Origin: Odontesthes bonariensis
Taxonomy: Eukaryota; Chordata; Actinopteri; Atheriniformes; Atherinopsidae
Assembly (NCBI RefSeq): GCF_027942865.1
Contig: NC_134509.1
Location: 26,284,697-26,348,696 of the forward strand
DNA length: 64,000 bases
Direction: 5' to 3'
Each line of letters starts with the position of its first letter. Within the stretch, counting starts at the first letter, position 1. Position numbers and translations under genes: made by a program. The notes beneath the pieces are model-generated. The model did not search any database and was not told the origin of the DNA. It saw only the letters and a program-made list of their open reading frames with translations. Of this stretch, positions 12,616-24,015 are shown piece by piece.

Positions 12616-14162
12616 TTAAAGGAGCCATGGCATGAAATTTTCACTTTTTAAGGTTGTTTAACATTAATATGAGTTCCTCTAGCCTGCCTGCGGTCCCCCA
12701 GTGGATAAAAATGACGATAGACCTAAACCATGCAATGGAAATTATTCTCCGCCTTTGGTAATGTGACCATGCAGATGGCCTGATCGGGAAAGCTGCCTCT
12801 TATGACATGGCGCCTCTTATGACGTGAAGGTTGTTTCCACCCAGAGCCCATATATGGCTATGCCAAAACTGCCTTTCCCCGCCCACAGCTCTTTGGCCAG
12901 CTCATTGCGCTGTACATGGATGTAAAAAATCTGTTTAGAGCTCCTGCATCAGAACCTCTAAAGAGCCAGTGGACAGATTTAGTTTTTTCTGGGAAAGTGA
13001 CGACAGAACCGAAGAGATTTGTGTGTGTGTGCGCCAAATATTTCACTGACGAATGTTTCCAAAACTTGGGCTAATGCCGAGCCCAATAAGGGAGAGCCCA
13101 GACACCCTGCGGAGGTAACTCATTTGGCCGCTTGTATTCGCGATCTCATTCTCTCTGTCACTACCCACAGCTCGTGACCATAGGTGAGGGTAGGGATATA
13201 GACTGACCGGTAAATCGAGAGCTTCGCCTTCTGGCTCAGCTCCTTCTTCACCAGGACGGGCCGGTGCAGAGCCTGCATCACTGCAGACGCCGCACCGATC
13301 CGCCTGTCCATCTCCTGCTCCATTCGTCCCTGACTTGGGGAAGGATCTCATTCCCGAGAGTAAGTAATTTAACGCTCTATTATTGTGTTGCTTTCCTGTA
13401 TGTACAGTATAGTTACATAGCTTGTTACCACAAGAAAGGGTTTGTATCGTTATCTATGCAGCTAATAGCATCTGCAAGCACTTATCTCTGCCAACTGGGC
13501 TGTTGGAGGTGTTTGCATGCCCATGAGATGGTTAGCTCGCTCATTTTAGACCAAAACCCCCTACTTCAAGCTTCCTGAAGAACAATGAATTCAGTGCATT
13601 TCATCAGGATAACGATTCATTCATGGTTCCAGCGCTAGCGCTACGTGCATCTTTGCAAACCAGAGCAATCAGATGAGAATGTCAAAATCCTCACTCCTAC
13701 TTTCCCCTTCACGCACGCCTTTTTTGTCGTCTTGCTGTGTCTTGTGTAGCACTTGCTTGATGTTTGACTGTGTTAGGAAAGTTGTTCACTAACTAGTTTG
13801 TCATATTGCCAAAGTAAGCTCATTTCAACAGGTTTCGCTAGTTTTACGGCATAGGGCTGCCGCGCCATCTACGTGCCATAGCGATTCACAAAACATTTGC
13901 GCATGGTACCACGGCGTAAGTAAGGCCACACCCCCACCCTTCGCTTTGCCCCGCCCTTCTCCTCCTAATTTGCATTTAAAGCTGCAGACCCTAAACAGCT
14001 CATTCTGAGGATCCTAAGGAAAGCTCATTTTTGGAACTGGCTGTAATTCTGCACCAAGGCAGAATTTTTGGGGAAAAAACTCAGAGACAGTATAAGGGGA
14101 CCACTAAAGCCTATAAAAATATATAAAAGCCTCCATTTATTTTCATGCCATGGAACCTTTAA
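12616..14162 (+). mobile_element. TTAA-flanked DNA transposon remnant (Kolobok-like) with a THAP-domain relic
   Basis: The ends are near-perfect inverted repeats: AGGAGCCATGGCATGAA at 12620 and its complement ending at 14158. Both are directly bordered by TTAA (12616-12619 and 14159-14162). Inside, around 12897-13075, two frames separated by a frameshift give CAVHGCKKS and then SQWTDLVFSGK and FVCVCAKYFTDECFQNLG. These are the zinc-finger start and the tail of a THAP domain, with the usual histidine replaced by tyrosine. TTAA target sites plus THAP fit the Kolobok superfamily; piggyBac shares TTAA but lacks THAP. No catalytic core remains, so the copy is a dead, internally deleted derivative of about 1.54 kb. 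Confidence 0.75.
13086..13357 (-). mobile_element. LINE reverse-transcriptase C-terminal fragment inside the TTAA element
   Basis: This stretch closely matches the LINE copy at 32717-33412, including [14 protein letters not shown] and [15 protein letters not shown] on the minus strand. Relative to that copy it lacks about 40 bases just before the CTTGGGGAAGGATCTC segment. It has no GATG tail and no evident target-site duplication. It lies wholly within the TTAA-flanked transposon, so it either inserted there or was captured. Confidence 0.7.
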
Positions 14163-15938
14163 AATCTTCAACAAAAAGTTTAAACTGAACAAGCTTTCTG
14201 AAGACACTGAGGCATCGTGTCAGCTGTGGCCTTAAATCTTGAATCATTCATAGGCAAACACACAAAGATGTAACTGCAATTCATGCCAAAATAAGAAATA
14301 TTCACCTCTAATGTATATCAACAAGCGTGTTTCAGCTGATGGGATTTTAGAGTTATTCTTTTTCTAAATAAATGGTCTCAGTGGCTTTTATATTTTCTAT
14401 ATTTAACTAAACCTGAGTGCTAATCACTGATTGACTAATTATATTGTGCCAGGGCCAAAAAACATCCAATTTTATTTTCAGTTTTATTAAAATAGTTCCA
14501 ATTACAAATGTGCCTTCATAATGCTGTTATTTTTATCAAGCTGTAATGACTGTAATTAACTTCTGTGTTTTACTTAGATGTAGACGAATGCAGAACACTG
14601 ATTACAAAAACTAAATACAGAAAAAGAACAAAACATGAGTCATACTAGAGATGACACTACACACACAGCTGCTATTTTTCTACTCTTTCCTGGAAGACAC
14701 TCACACACAAACAAAGTAAACCCAATAGCTGTTCCACTAAATCAAAGCATCAGAGCATTGTTCACAGCTAAAAGTTGTCTGTCCGGTTACACTCTGTACG
14801 TCAATCACAGCTGCCGTCGAATCCATGTCAAACATTTCTGTTAAGCTCTGTTGTTTTGTTATTTAGGATTCACTATTCAGTTGTAGAAGCAATCGGACAT
14901 AACCCCCCCCCCCCAAAAAAAAAATGCCTGATGCTTCAAAAAAGAGTTTTAACTTGCAACTCTGTGCCTTATGATGAGACAGATTATGGGCGTCTGCAGT
15001 TCTGATGTATGTCAACTATGAATAGAGGCTGAATGCGTCATGTTGGCTTTCAGGACACCGCACAATGGATTGGTTTCGATCAGCAGGACAATGAGTGTGA
15101 CGAAGCTTCTGGGATGAGACACTTGATTGTCTCAGAAACTTTACTGCTATGTACTGTACATTCAAAGGACTAAAGAAGAGCAGTTTTCTGATTGGTTTTA
15201 TAAGCTGCCGAGGGGCTGAGTGTGAAATGTTATCCGTGAAGGTGGAGATCTCTGTGTTGCAGAAACATTTGACACAGAACATTGTTGTTGTCAAAACAAA
15301 CCAAGCTGTAATGTTATATTTATATATAGTTATTGTAGTGGCCATTTGTCCATAAAAAAAAACAAATTAAACTTAAACCAAACAAAATCAAAAGACCACT
15401 GATGCACCATGGGGATGTGGTTTAACGCAAGCAAAAATGAATTCTTGCGTTTTTCTGATTATTGATTTCCAAACAATAAAACAAACTAAAGAACAAAGAA
15501 AACCTACTGCTCTCTCCCTTTCCCTGGTAAAAACCATTGGCCCACCCCGGTGCATGCTGGTACTCCAGGTGCCCATCTACATAAATAGCCTCAGGTGCCC
15601 AGTGTGATCCAATTAGCAAAATATTCTGAACAAAGAATATTAGCAAAAAAAAATCTTATCCAAATAAAGTACTGAAATTAATCAAATAAAGTCACTCATA
15701 ATTAGCTAATTAAATTTACAACTAGAACCAAAAAACAAAAACTAACTCTACAAATAGCTCCTACAGTTATATTCCTTTGGTATGAACTAAAACTAAGTTT
15801 AATACTAGAATTTAAACTTTCTAGCAATAATAAGTCATTATGGGTTCTTTGCCATCTTACAAAATGGCCATTTTATTCTCTGATCAGGTTTTTGAGTAAG
15901 AGGATTTATTTTTTCCCTGCCCTGAAGATCATATATGA
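14163..15938. other. Intergenic, nothing recognised
   Basis: AT-rich spacer between the TTAA element and odad3. It contains a C16-A10 type homopolymer junction near 14901-14925 and A-runs near 15353. Reading frames of 60-109 codons here lack domains and splice context. Confidence 0.5.
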
Positions 15939-16114
15939 CTCTAGAGCAGTGTTTCTCAATTCCAGTCCTCAAGTACCACTGCCCTGCATCAACTCAGTGC
16001 AGTGGCCTGATCAGGAGCCATTCATTTGAATCAGGTGTGCTGGAGGAGGGAAACATCGAAAACATGCAGGGCAGTGGTACTTGAGGACCGGGATTGAGAA
16101 ACACTGCTCTAGAG
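15939..16114. mobile_element. hAT-type MITE with 8-bp target duplication
   Basis: A 160-bp element (15947-16106) has long terminal inverted repeats beginning CAGTGTTTCTCAAT and is flanked on both sides by CTCTAGAG. An 8-bp duplication with CAGTG ends is typical of hAT non-autonomous elements. It starts only 13 bases past the odad3 stop codon, so it probably forms most of the proximal 3' untranslated region. A minus-strand AATAAA (15905-15910) lies beyond it. Confidence 0.85.
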
Positions 16115-16126
16115 ACTCTTGTTGAA

Positions 16127-19100
16127 TCAGAACTTGCTGTTCTTTTTCTTCCAGGTCTTCTTCTTGGAGTTGGAGTCGATGATTAGCTGAGATTGCCGCT
16201 TCAGAGCCTCTCGCGAGACAATGTCAGCATCGTCCTCTTCGCTCTCATCCTCTGTAACAGAAGCAGTGAAGCAAAGACAGATTTAGACCATATGCGTGCT
16301 GCTGCTGCCGGAGTGTGATCAGTTACAAATTACCATCATTGAAGAGATCCAGTGTCTGGTCCTCAGGTCGTTTCACTTGGGTGTTGTACTCTGGCAGTTT
16401 CCCCTCAATCCTGACGTAAAACTGCTCAAAGCAACAAAAAACAGCTATGGACTCCCACCAATAAAACAAACGTAGATTTAATCATAATAACTATTAACCC
16501 CCCAAATCCCCAATTTCAATGAAATCTGTCTTTTCACGATCATAAGAGAACAGTCAGATTTTCAGTAAATGATTCACCTTACAGGCTTTTAAGAGTCAAC
16601 TTTCTGTAAAAATCATTCATGCATCGTGATGGTCTTCACCGACTCTGCTGGTCAGTTTTCAGAGTCCTATCCGGACCCAGAACCTGTATTCATATATTTC
16701 TTAAAGCTTTTTCTCACCTCGTCTTCCTCCATCTCCTTCATGAGAGCAGCCAGATCCTTCCCTTCAAGCTCCTCATTCAATAACTGTAATTTCAGCTCAC
16801 ACTGGGTCATGAGCTCCCCCACAAACTCATCTGAGTCCGGATGCACGTCAGTAACTGTGTCCTCACTCTGCAGGAAGCATTGGAGAACAAGGATAATAGA
16901 TTTGTTAAGAGAAAGGAAATTAAACCCAATAAAATAATGCGTTTCTTACCAGTGTAACGTGTTGTAGTTTCTCTGCAAGGTGCTCAACTCCAGCTCGCAC
17001 AGTACTGAAGGTTTTCACCAGCCAATCGAGACGCTCTTTGGCTGCATCGCACCTCTGCTGCTGAGCCTGCAGCTGATGCTCGCACTCCTCCAGCATCTGT
17101 TGCTCACTAACATAACCACAAAGCAAAGCAGAGGCGTGAGAAGTAAACGGGGGTCCTTTCAACCAGAGTGAAAAAGAGAAGAGGTGTTCTCAAGAATTGG
17201 CAGAATGTGGGTCTCACCTGGAGAGTTTAGTCTCTCCAGAATATTTAATTTCCTCAAACTGTTGGTGGAGAATCTCCCTCTGTTGCTTCAACTTCAACAA
17301 GACCTCCTCATTCTCTCCCTTCAGTTTCTCCAGATGTTGATGTGTCTCCTTCTGAGAGATAAAGCGCTCCACTATCTCCTGCACAGTGTAATAAAGACAA
17401 CATGCAGCATAAGAGCGACCACATGAACATATACCATTTGTTGTGGCACAGACATGTGGACGTGAGGCTTCTTTTCTCTCATCCAGCCGATTTAGTTGAA
17501 CCGCTCTTTTCACATCCATACGTGTATGTCTGTGACTCCGGTGGCCTCCTTGATGCGTCTGAAGGCTTCCTCAAATGTTGAAATGGCTTTCTCCTCTTCC
17601 CCTGCCATCCTGGTGGTGCTGCGCTGGGCCTCACTGCTCAGTTCATCTGGCTGCATGGTTGTTCTCTGAACCTGGACGCAGCAAAGTTTTCAACCACTTC
17701 AAATGAAAAGGACTCATTTTTACTTCCAATGTGTATCAAACAACAACTCAGGCGCTCAAAAGAACAAAAAAATATACCTATGACAACATTCTTGAGTATA
17801 CACAATCACCCAATGGGTCTCACCCTTCTGTCAACTTTTTCAGCCTGGGCCTTGCGCTCTTCAACCTTCTTCCTATAACTCGCTATTATCCGTTCTCTCT
17901 CCTTACGCTCCCTATACAGCAGTTCCTCCTGCAGCTGTAACTCGGCCTGATGGACAGACAGTGAGTAAAAAAATGAATAAAAGAGGGAAACGGTGAGACA
18001 GGCAACACCTCAGTGTAACACCAGTCAGTTGGATATAACATGACCAGAAGGATCTTTATTGGTGTCTGATGCAGTCACCTCGACTCAGAGACCTTTAGAA
18101 GTTTTGTAAAAGAGGTCACGTAAAAGTTAACCAGCTCATTTACTTGTAGCTTAAATCAATTCTTTGAGATGTTTAGAGGACCATCTCTTGTCTTTAGCCT
18201 TTCAGCAGAAAAATGCATGTTATATATCTCATAGCCGAACAGTTTGCCGAGCACCTTAGCAGCGTCTTTGGAGAGCTGGGCGTCATTATTCATGACCTGC
18301 AGGTTGTGAAGCTTGTCTCTTTGCTTCAGGATCTCTGCTTCAAAACTGTCCAACTGACCCTGGAACGTCAGACTCTCATCCTGAAGGGACGATGGTGGAA
18401 AAATAAGAAAAGGAAACGTGAGTAGAAGGAGCGAGGATGGAGGAAAATGTGACAAATATTAAAGCATTAGTGACTTGATTGTCATCTCAGGATTAAAGCC
18501 TGAAATATTATGAAAACTAAATATAATTTAGTTTAGTTTTAGTTAAAACGTCCAGACCTCAACCTGACTGACATGCTGTGGTGGGACCTGAAGAGAGCTG
18601 TGCATAAACCAATGCTGCAAACCTCAATGAGCTGAAGCAACGTTGGAAAGAAGAGTGGACCAAAATTCATCATACAGAAAATTATGTTCAAGACTGTTAG
18701 AGGCGGTTCTACAAGTTGTTGAATCATGGGGTGTACTTAGTTTTTCACATACTATTTCTGCATTTTGGTGTCATTTTTTTATTAAAGAAATAACGACGTG
18801 GGTTAATATGTCATGTGTTGTTCATCTAAACTAATTTACCTCATTTTAAGACCCAGTAGGAACCAGATGATGCTTTTTTAAAAATTATCATTAGGTGTTA
18901 AAAGTAAAATCTGTCTACAGAACAATAATCATGCCTGAGCGTCTTCACTCTTGTTGAGGTGTAAGAGCTGATATAATCATACAAAGGGCAAACTTTAGGG
19001 CTTTAGGAAATGAGACCAACCATTACAGGAAACAGCAGCAACAAATTTTCATACCAAGTTTTCTGGGAAAACAAAACATGAACTTATGCCTCACAGGCAA

Positions 19101-22100
19101 ACAGTGTGCATACTGTACTAACCTGTAAGAAACCTTTCAGTTTTAGATAGTAGATCATGATGTTTTCAGCCTCCTTGCACTTGAATTGGGTTTTCTCCAG
19201 ACTGTTCTCCAGTGCACGCAGTTTCTGAGGACATGCACACACTAGTTAATCAAAAATAAAGACAAATTAAAAGGACACAAACAGAAAGACATGTTATTAG
19301 AGGTGAGGGAGGTGTTACCATGGCGTCTTCCTCTTTCTTCATAGTGCGAGCATCAGTAGACTTTGTTCCCCTGACGCCTTCTGGTTTCAGTCTCTCATAT
19401 TCCATCTTCAGCTCATCAAGGCGCCGATGATACGTTTGGGTGGTGTGTTTGAGAGCATTGAGGCGCTTTGTCTTAACTAGCACCTTTTGGTCTAGTGTTG
19501 CGACGGCTCTCTGAGAAAATAGCACAAGAGAGGGGAAAAGACTGTTTATCTCCAGTCATGTAAAAAAAGAAGAAAGTACTCTGTCACTTCTAAGATTTTA
19601 CTTTTAAGACGTAATGATAATCTTAAAAAAAGCATATTCTGGTTCCTATTGGGTCTTAAAATGAGGTCAATTAGTTTAGATGAACAACACATGACATATT
19701 AACCCATGTTGGTATTTCTTTAATAAAATATTACACCAAAATGCAGAAGCAGTATGTGAAAAACTAAGTACACCCCATGATTCAACAGCTTGTAGAACCG
19801 CCTCTAATGGCGCATTTCCACTAGCTCGGCACGGCTCGGTTTGGTTGTGTTTCCATTACAACCGAGTATCACCTCGTCGTAACACGTCTGCGCGAAACCT
19901 CCGTGACGTCATTTACACGGCGCCGAGCAACGTACAAATCCGGACCTCCTCGACCGACCAAGGAGTGGATTTCCTCTGCAAAGCCATCTCGTAGCAGTAC
20001 AAACTGAAGCAGTAAAATTTGGAGTCTTGTCTTGAGTCTTGTATTTATTTACATTCTAGTCGGTCGTCGCGCGGTTATGACGCTTCCAGTGACGACACTC
20101 ATCGGCCAATCAGTGGAAGGCAGTCGGCTGACGTCACGTTTTAGTAACGCTTCGGCTCGCTTGGAACCAGGGCTGAGGTGATACGGAAAGTGTACCCAGT
20201 TGCAGGTACTGCGTGCTAGTGGAAACACGCCATAACAGTCTTCAACATAGTTTTCTGTATGATGAATTTTGGTCCACTTTTATTTCCAACGTTGCTTCAG
20301 CTCATTGAAGTTTGCAGCATTGGTTTATGCACAGCTCTCTTAAGGTCCCAACACAGCATTTCAGTCAGGTTGAGGTCTGGACTTTGACTAGACCATTGCA
20401 ACACCTTGATTCTTTCCTTTTTCAGACATTCTGCTGTAGATCTGTTGCTGTGTTTGGGATCATTGTCCTGTTGGTGAGCCAGTTTCAGCCCAGCTTTAGC
20501 TGTCGGACAGATGGCCTCACATTCGACTCTAGAATACTTTGGTATACAGAGGAGTTCATGGTGGACTCAATGACTGCAAGGTGCCCAGGTCCTGTGGCTG
20601 CAGAACAAGCCCAGATCATCAGCCCTCCACCACCGTGCTTGACAGCTGGTATGAGGTGTTTATGCTGATATGCTGTGTTTGGTTTTCTCCAAACGTGCTG
20701 CTGTGCATTATGAGCAAACATCTCCACTTTGGTCTGGTCTGTCCAAAGGACATTGTTCCAGAAGTCTTGTGGTTTGTTCAGATTTAACTTTACAAACCTA
20801 AGCTGTGCTGCCATGTTCTTTTTAGAGAGAAGAGGCTTTCTCCTGCAACCCTTCCAAACAAGCCATACTTGTTCAGTCTTTTTCTATTTGTACTGTCATG
20901 AACTTTAACATTTAACATGCTACCCGAGGCCTGTAGAGTCTGAGATGTAGCTCTTGTTTTTTTTGTAGTCTCTCTGAGCATTACATGGTCTGATCTTGGG
21001 GTGAGTTTGCTGGGACGTCCACTCCTAGGAAGACTGATAACTTTCTTGAATAATTTCCACAAGTGAATAATCTTTCTCTCTGTGGAATGATGGACTCCAA
21101 ATAGTTTGAAATGGCCTCCGGATAGGTGCGCAGCATCAATTGCTTTTCTAAGATCACTGCTGATGTCTTCCTCCTTGGCATTGTGTAAACACACACCTGA
21201 AGGCTCCAGACCAGCAAACTGACAAAAACTTCTGCTTTTATAGAGGTGCTCACGCTTGCTGATGATCACTTAATCAAGTACTTTTAATTAGCAGAACCTG
21301 GCTGATACCTATCGTCTCTGTATTTACCTAATTTTAACACCAGTAAGGTCGAGATGATTTTTTATTATGCCCTGATACGTAAAAACTTTGATCTGAAAGA
21401 GGTTGTAGGCTGTAGCTTACTTTCTCTTTCACGTGTCTGTATTGACTGTAAACAGTTATTATCATCAATCAAATTATCAACAAGAACACTTTAGTTGTTA
21501 GAATATAGGAAACATTTTAGATCGCAACTATCAATCATATCGAAACGAGCTGTGATGCCACTTCTGCTTCTCACCTTGCCCGTCATATTGTGGTAGGCAT
21601 CCTTCTCCATGCCTCTGTTATGGAAAGCAGCTCTGATGATGTGTCCATCACCCTAAGAGGTAGGACAAAGTCAGCAGGACACTACCAGTACAGCAATGGT
21701 TTCTGTTTTGTGTTTGACTGAGATGACTGAGACATAAAAACAAAGAGGTAAGGAGATTAACCTTTTTAAAGAGGACTACATTTGACTTACAGCATTAGCT
21801 TCTGCCAGTTTTCTGTGCAGCCTCTTGTTCTCCTGCCTCAGCTGGCGGATGGACTCTTTGTTCCTCTTGATGGTGGACTGAGAGCTCTCATAGTATGCAG
21901 TTCTGTCGCCCTCTAGTGGACACATTTAATCTTTGCATCAACAACGGACAAGACATGGAAGCGGGCGGCTCACTGCTCATTTATTGGCCTACATACAGCC
22001 ACAAATACCATGTATTGACCAACTACGCGTAGGTACATCATGATAATCAAGGTAGCTTACAGTTTTGGTCCTTTTGCACGAACTCTAAACGCGCGCTCAT

Positions 22101-22198
22101 GTTATTGACACAAACTTACCAAGGAGTTGGATTTTACACTGGACCTCTGTTATTTGGTCGTGCAGCGGAGGTTTAATTGTGTCCTCGGTGAACGGCAT
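16127..22198 (-). CDS. odad3: Outer dynein arm docking complex subunit 3 (CCDC151)
   Basis: Coiled-coil axonemal protein needed to dock outer dynein arms on ciliary doublet microtubules; human loss causes primary ciliary dyskinesia. Thirteen coding exons: 22120-22198, 21791-21912, 21575-21652, 19319-19510, 19123-19224, 18255-18380, 17824-17946, 17522-17671, 17218-17378, 16950-17106, 16718-16867, 16334-16424, 16127-16251. All join in phase to 551 codons (human about 595). The start MPFTEDTIKPPLHDQ is followed by LLEGDRTAYYESSQ, close to the human N-terminal coil. LKYSGE-like text (FEEIKYSGETKLS) and the C-terminal KLPEYNTQVKRPEDQ, DESEEDDADIVSREALK and basic tail also match the family. The protein is nearly all heptad-like coil, with no membrane segment. 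Introns 3 and 5 contain Tc1 copies; the 3' flank carries a hAT MITE. Confidence 0.95.
18545..18895 (+). mobile_element. Tc1-like transposon, 3' end fragment
   Basis: A truncated Tc1 3' end lies in odad3 intron 5. It contains the end of the transposase frame (CCAGACCTCAACCTGACTGA, equivalent to the SPDLN motif region). This is followed by the terminal stretch with GTGTACTTAGTTTTTCACAT, and it closely matches the opposite-orientation copy at 19620-21345. It keeps the uninterrupted version of the site (near 18695) where the other copy has a MITE. Confidence 0.8.
19620..21345 (-). mobile_element. Tc1-like transposon, near full length, degenerate transposase, split by a MITE
   Basis: Sits in odad3 intron 3 in the same orientation as the gene. 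On the minus strand the transposase is readable in pieces: an N-terminal helix-turn-helix part (DAAHLSGGHFKLFG, SLPRSGRPSKLTPRSD) and the DDE core around 20485-20814 (NNVLWTDQTKVEMF, KHGGGGLMIWACSAATGPG). A later NDPK-like stretch is broken by stops. Frameshifts and stops show it is inactive. The 425-bp MITE at 19808-20232 interrupts its 3' part. Confidence 0.85.
19808..20232. mobile_element. MITE with TAA target duplication (PIF/Harbinger-type) nested in Tc1
   Basis: The element begins TGGCGCATTTCCACTAG and ends with the complement of TGGCGTGTTTCCACTAG, flanked by TAA on both sides (19805-19807 and 20233-20235). The related Tc1 copy at 18545-18895 has the unoccupied sequence CCTCTAACAGTC with one TAA. 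The boundaries and the 3-bp duplication are therefore defined by direct comparison. A 3-bp TWA-type site fits PIF/Harbinger. It has no coding capacity. Confidence 0.85.
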
Positions 22199-22290
22199 TT
22201 CCTTGCTGTGGTACTGTTGTCAGTTAGCAAAAAATATGCCGCCAGTCCGCTTTAGCTCGACCTAACTGAAGACCTCTCGTAGGCTACGGT

Positions 22291-22303
22291 GTTGCCTAGT
22301 AAC
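22291..22303. promoter_or_regulatory. odad3: Candidate RFX X-box upstream of odad3
   Basis: GTTGCC-T-AGTAAC is an imperfect inverted repeat fitting the RFX-factor X-box pattern (RYYNYY, spacer of 1-3, RRNRAC). It lies about 93 bases upstream of the odad3 start codon. X-boxes close to the start are characteristic of ciliary genes controlled by RFX and Foxj1. Binding is inferred from the motif and the gene's function. Confidence 0.55.
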
Positions 22304-22669
22304 GTGTACACTAAAGCGAGACTCAGACGTTATTAAACACTAATGTAAGAAACGAGAACCATCGTAATAACTGTTAGTGGTCGTTTTCTTTGTATCCTGT
22401 ATAAAAAACTCACAACCAGTTGGGTGACGGACGCCCAAAGGCTCGAGTCTTGACGCTCCAACTTAAATCTATACTTTTTTAGATGACTATAAAACATGAT
22501 CAAGTTTTCGAGGTTCAATCATTTTAATAACGCTTAAATATTTCAAATTCCCTGTACGCTTTTCCCACCCTTTAAAATGATACAATTTAACATTAAAATT
22601 ACCTTTCAGCCAGAGCTATAGAATAATACAGAGTTGCGACACGCTTTGAAGTCGCCGCTAGGGCTGTCA

Positions 22670-23195
22670 CGTGGTTCATGTTAGCCTCCGGAGTTCCAAA
22701 CATCACAGCGCTGTCAGTCAGTTTGAACGGGTTTTAGCGGGACGGAGCACAAAAACGATAACTTTAACATTTACGACGCAATTTTCGGTAAATATTGACC
22801 CATAATGTGCATTGATCACTTCACCGACGATGTATTTTATCAACGTTTTTCTTTTTTGGAGCGCAGAGACACATTTATCACCATTTTAAATCGTAGAGGG
22901 TACCCCTGCATGCTAGCAGGGGGCAGCTAATCATGCCAGTGGTCCAGCTTACCTTCAGATCTACATCCTTCAACAGAGCCTGATGTTACTGTCTGTTGCA
23001 GGATCTACTCCTGTTGTCCCAAACACTCCATCTGTAGAAGATGTCATTCAGTCTGTCTGTTCTCTCTGGTGTCGGATGGACAATGAGCCCCCCCACCCCC
23101 GCGACCCGATCGACGGATTCAGCGGCTATAATGGATGGATTAAAATATGAATTTAACTTTTTTTCTGGTTAAAACCATATTAACGACAAAATAAA
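22670..23195 (+). other. Possible small plus-strand transcript with a 55-codon reading frame
   Basis: Upstream of odad3, in the opposite direction, is a frame from 22983 to 23150 (starting MLLSVAGSTPVV, ending GYNGWIKI). An AATAAA signal follows at 23190-23195. An alternative reading has an exon ending at TTTTCG|GTAAAT (22787) joined to an acceptor TGTCTGTTGCAG (exon from 23002), which would disrupt the frame. I recognise no family. It could be a noncoding transcript from the odad3 promoter region. Confidence 0.25.
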
Positions 23196-23243
23196 TGTGT
23201 CAGTTGTGAAAAAAAATAAACAAAACAGATTTAAACCAAACAT

Positions 23244-24015
23244 TTTATTATAAAATGTCATCATGGAAAATGTAAAACAAGCCTTCATAAAGAAGTTATT
23301 TTACTGCTATTTATACTGTTGGGTAGATTAATCTGCAACAATGAACTGTATTTGATCAAATTCAAGGGTTTGGACATTGTAGAAAAGTTCTGAAGTCCTA
23401 ATGAGGGTTGATCCATGACAGCAGCGAGCACCACATCTGCTGACCTCCCTGACAACAACAACAAAGAAATTGATAAATTCATTATCACAGCTGCAAAGTC
23501 ATGCTGAAAAAAACTTACTTAATTAAAGACCAGTCAGCTAATGCCTCACTATGCCAAAAATGTTGTAATTTAATCAATTTACCGGAGAAAATACGTCAGA
23601 AATACCAAAAATGTATTAAATGTATTATTACTATAGGCCTATATAGTATTTTGGTAATGTTTTAAAACCTAACAATCAAAACAACTTTACACAATGTCAC
23701 CTGACAATAAAAAGTTAACGGACTTTAGTGAAATGATCACGTTAATTACCTCACCTTAGCCTCCGTTACCAAGCTTTAAGCTAAATCCATTCCATTTTTA
23801 ACATCAACATCGACATTTCATGCTAACCAAATGTAAAAATAACGATGTCTAAGAGTATACTTCTGATAGATAATGCTTAAAAATGTAAAAAACGTTTAAA
23901 ATGCTGTTATTTTATTAACTTACCAGTAATTGTTCTTGACGAGCAATTGAGGTTAACGGAGCTGCGTCTCTTGTTTGAAACTGTGGCGTCTCCGTGACCC
24001 ACGTGACTTCCGCAT
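23244..24015 (-). other. Possible small two-exon minus-strand transcript
   Basis: A first exon ending at 23924 has a strong donor, ATTACTG|GTAAGTT. Upstream is an ETS/E-box cluster (CACGTGACTTCCGC, 24000-24013). A second exon starts at 23448 after a clear acceptor (GTTGTTGTTGTCAG) and ends near an AATAAA (complement at 23244-23249). The longest frame in exon 2 (23285-23416, 43 codons, MDQPSLGLQNFS...) is not the first ATG and resembles nothing I know. More likely noncoding or 5'-regulatory than a protein gene. Confidence 0.3.

Noticed and set aside
20312-20787. Plus-strand frames of 118 and 82 codons
   Set aside because: Antisense of the Tc1 transposase relic.
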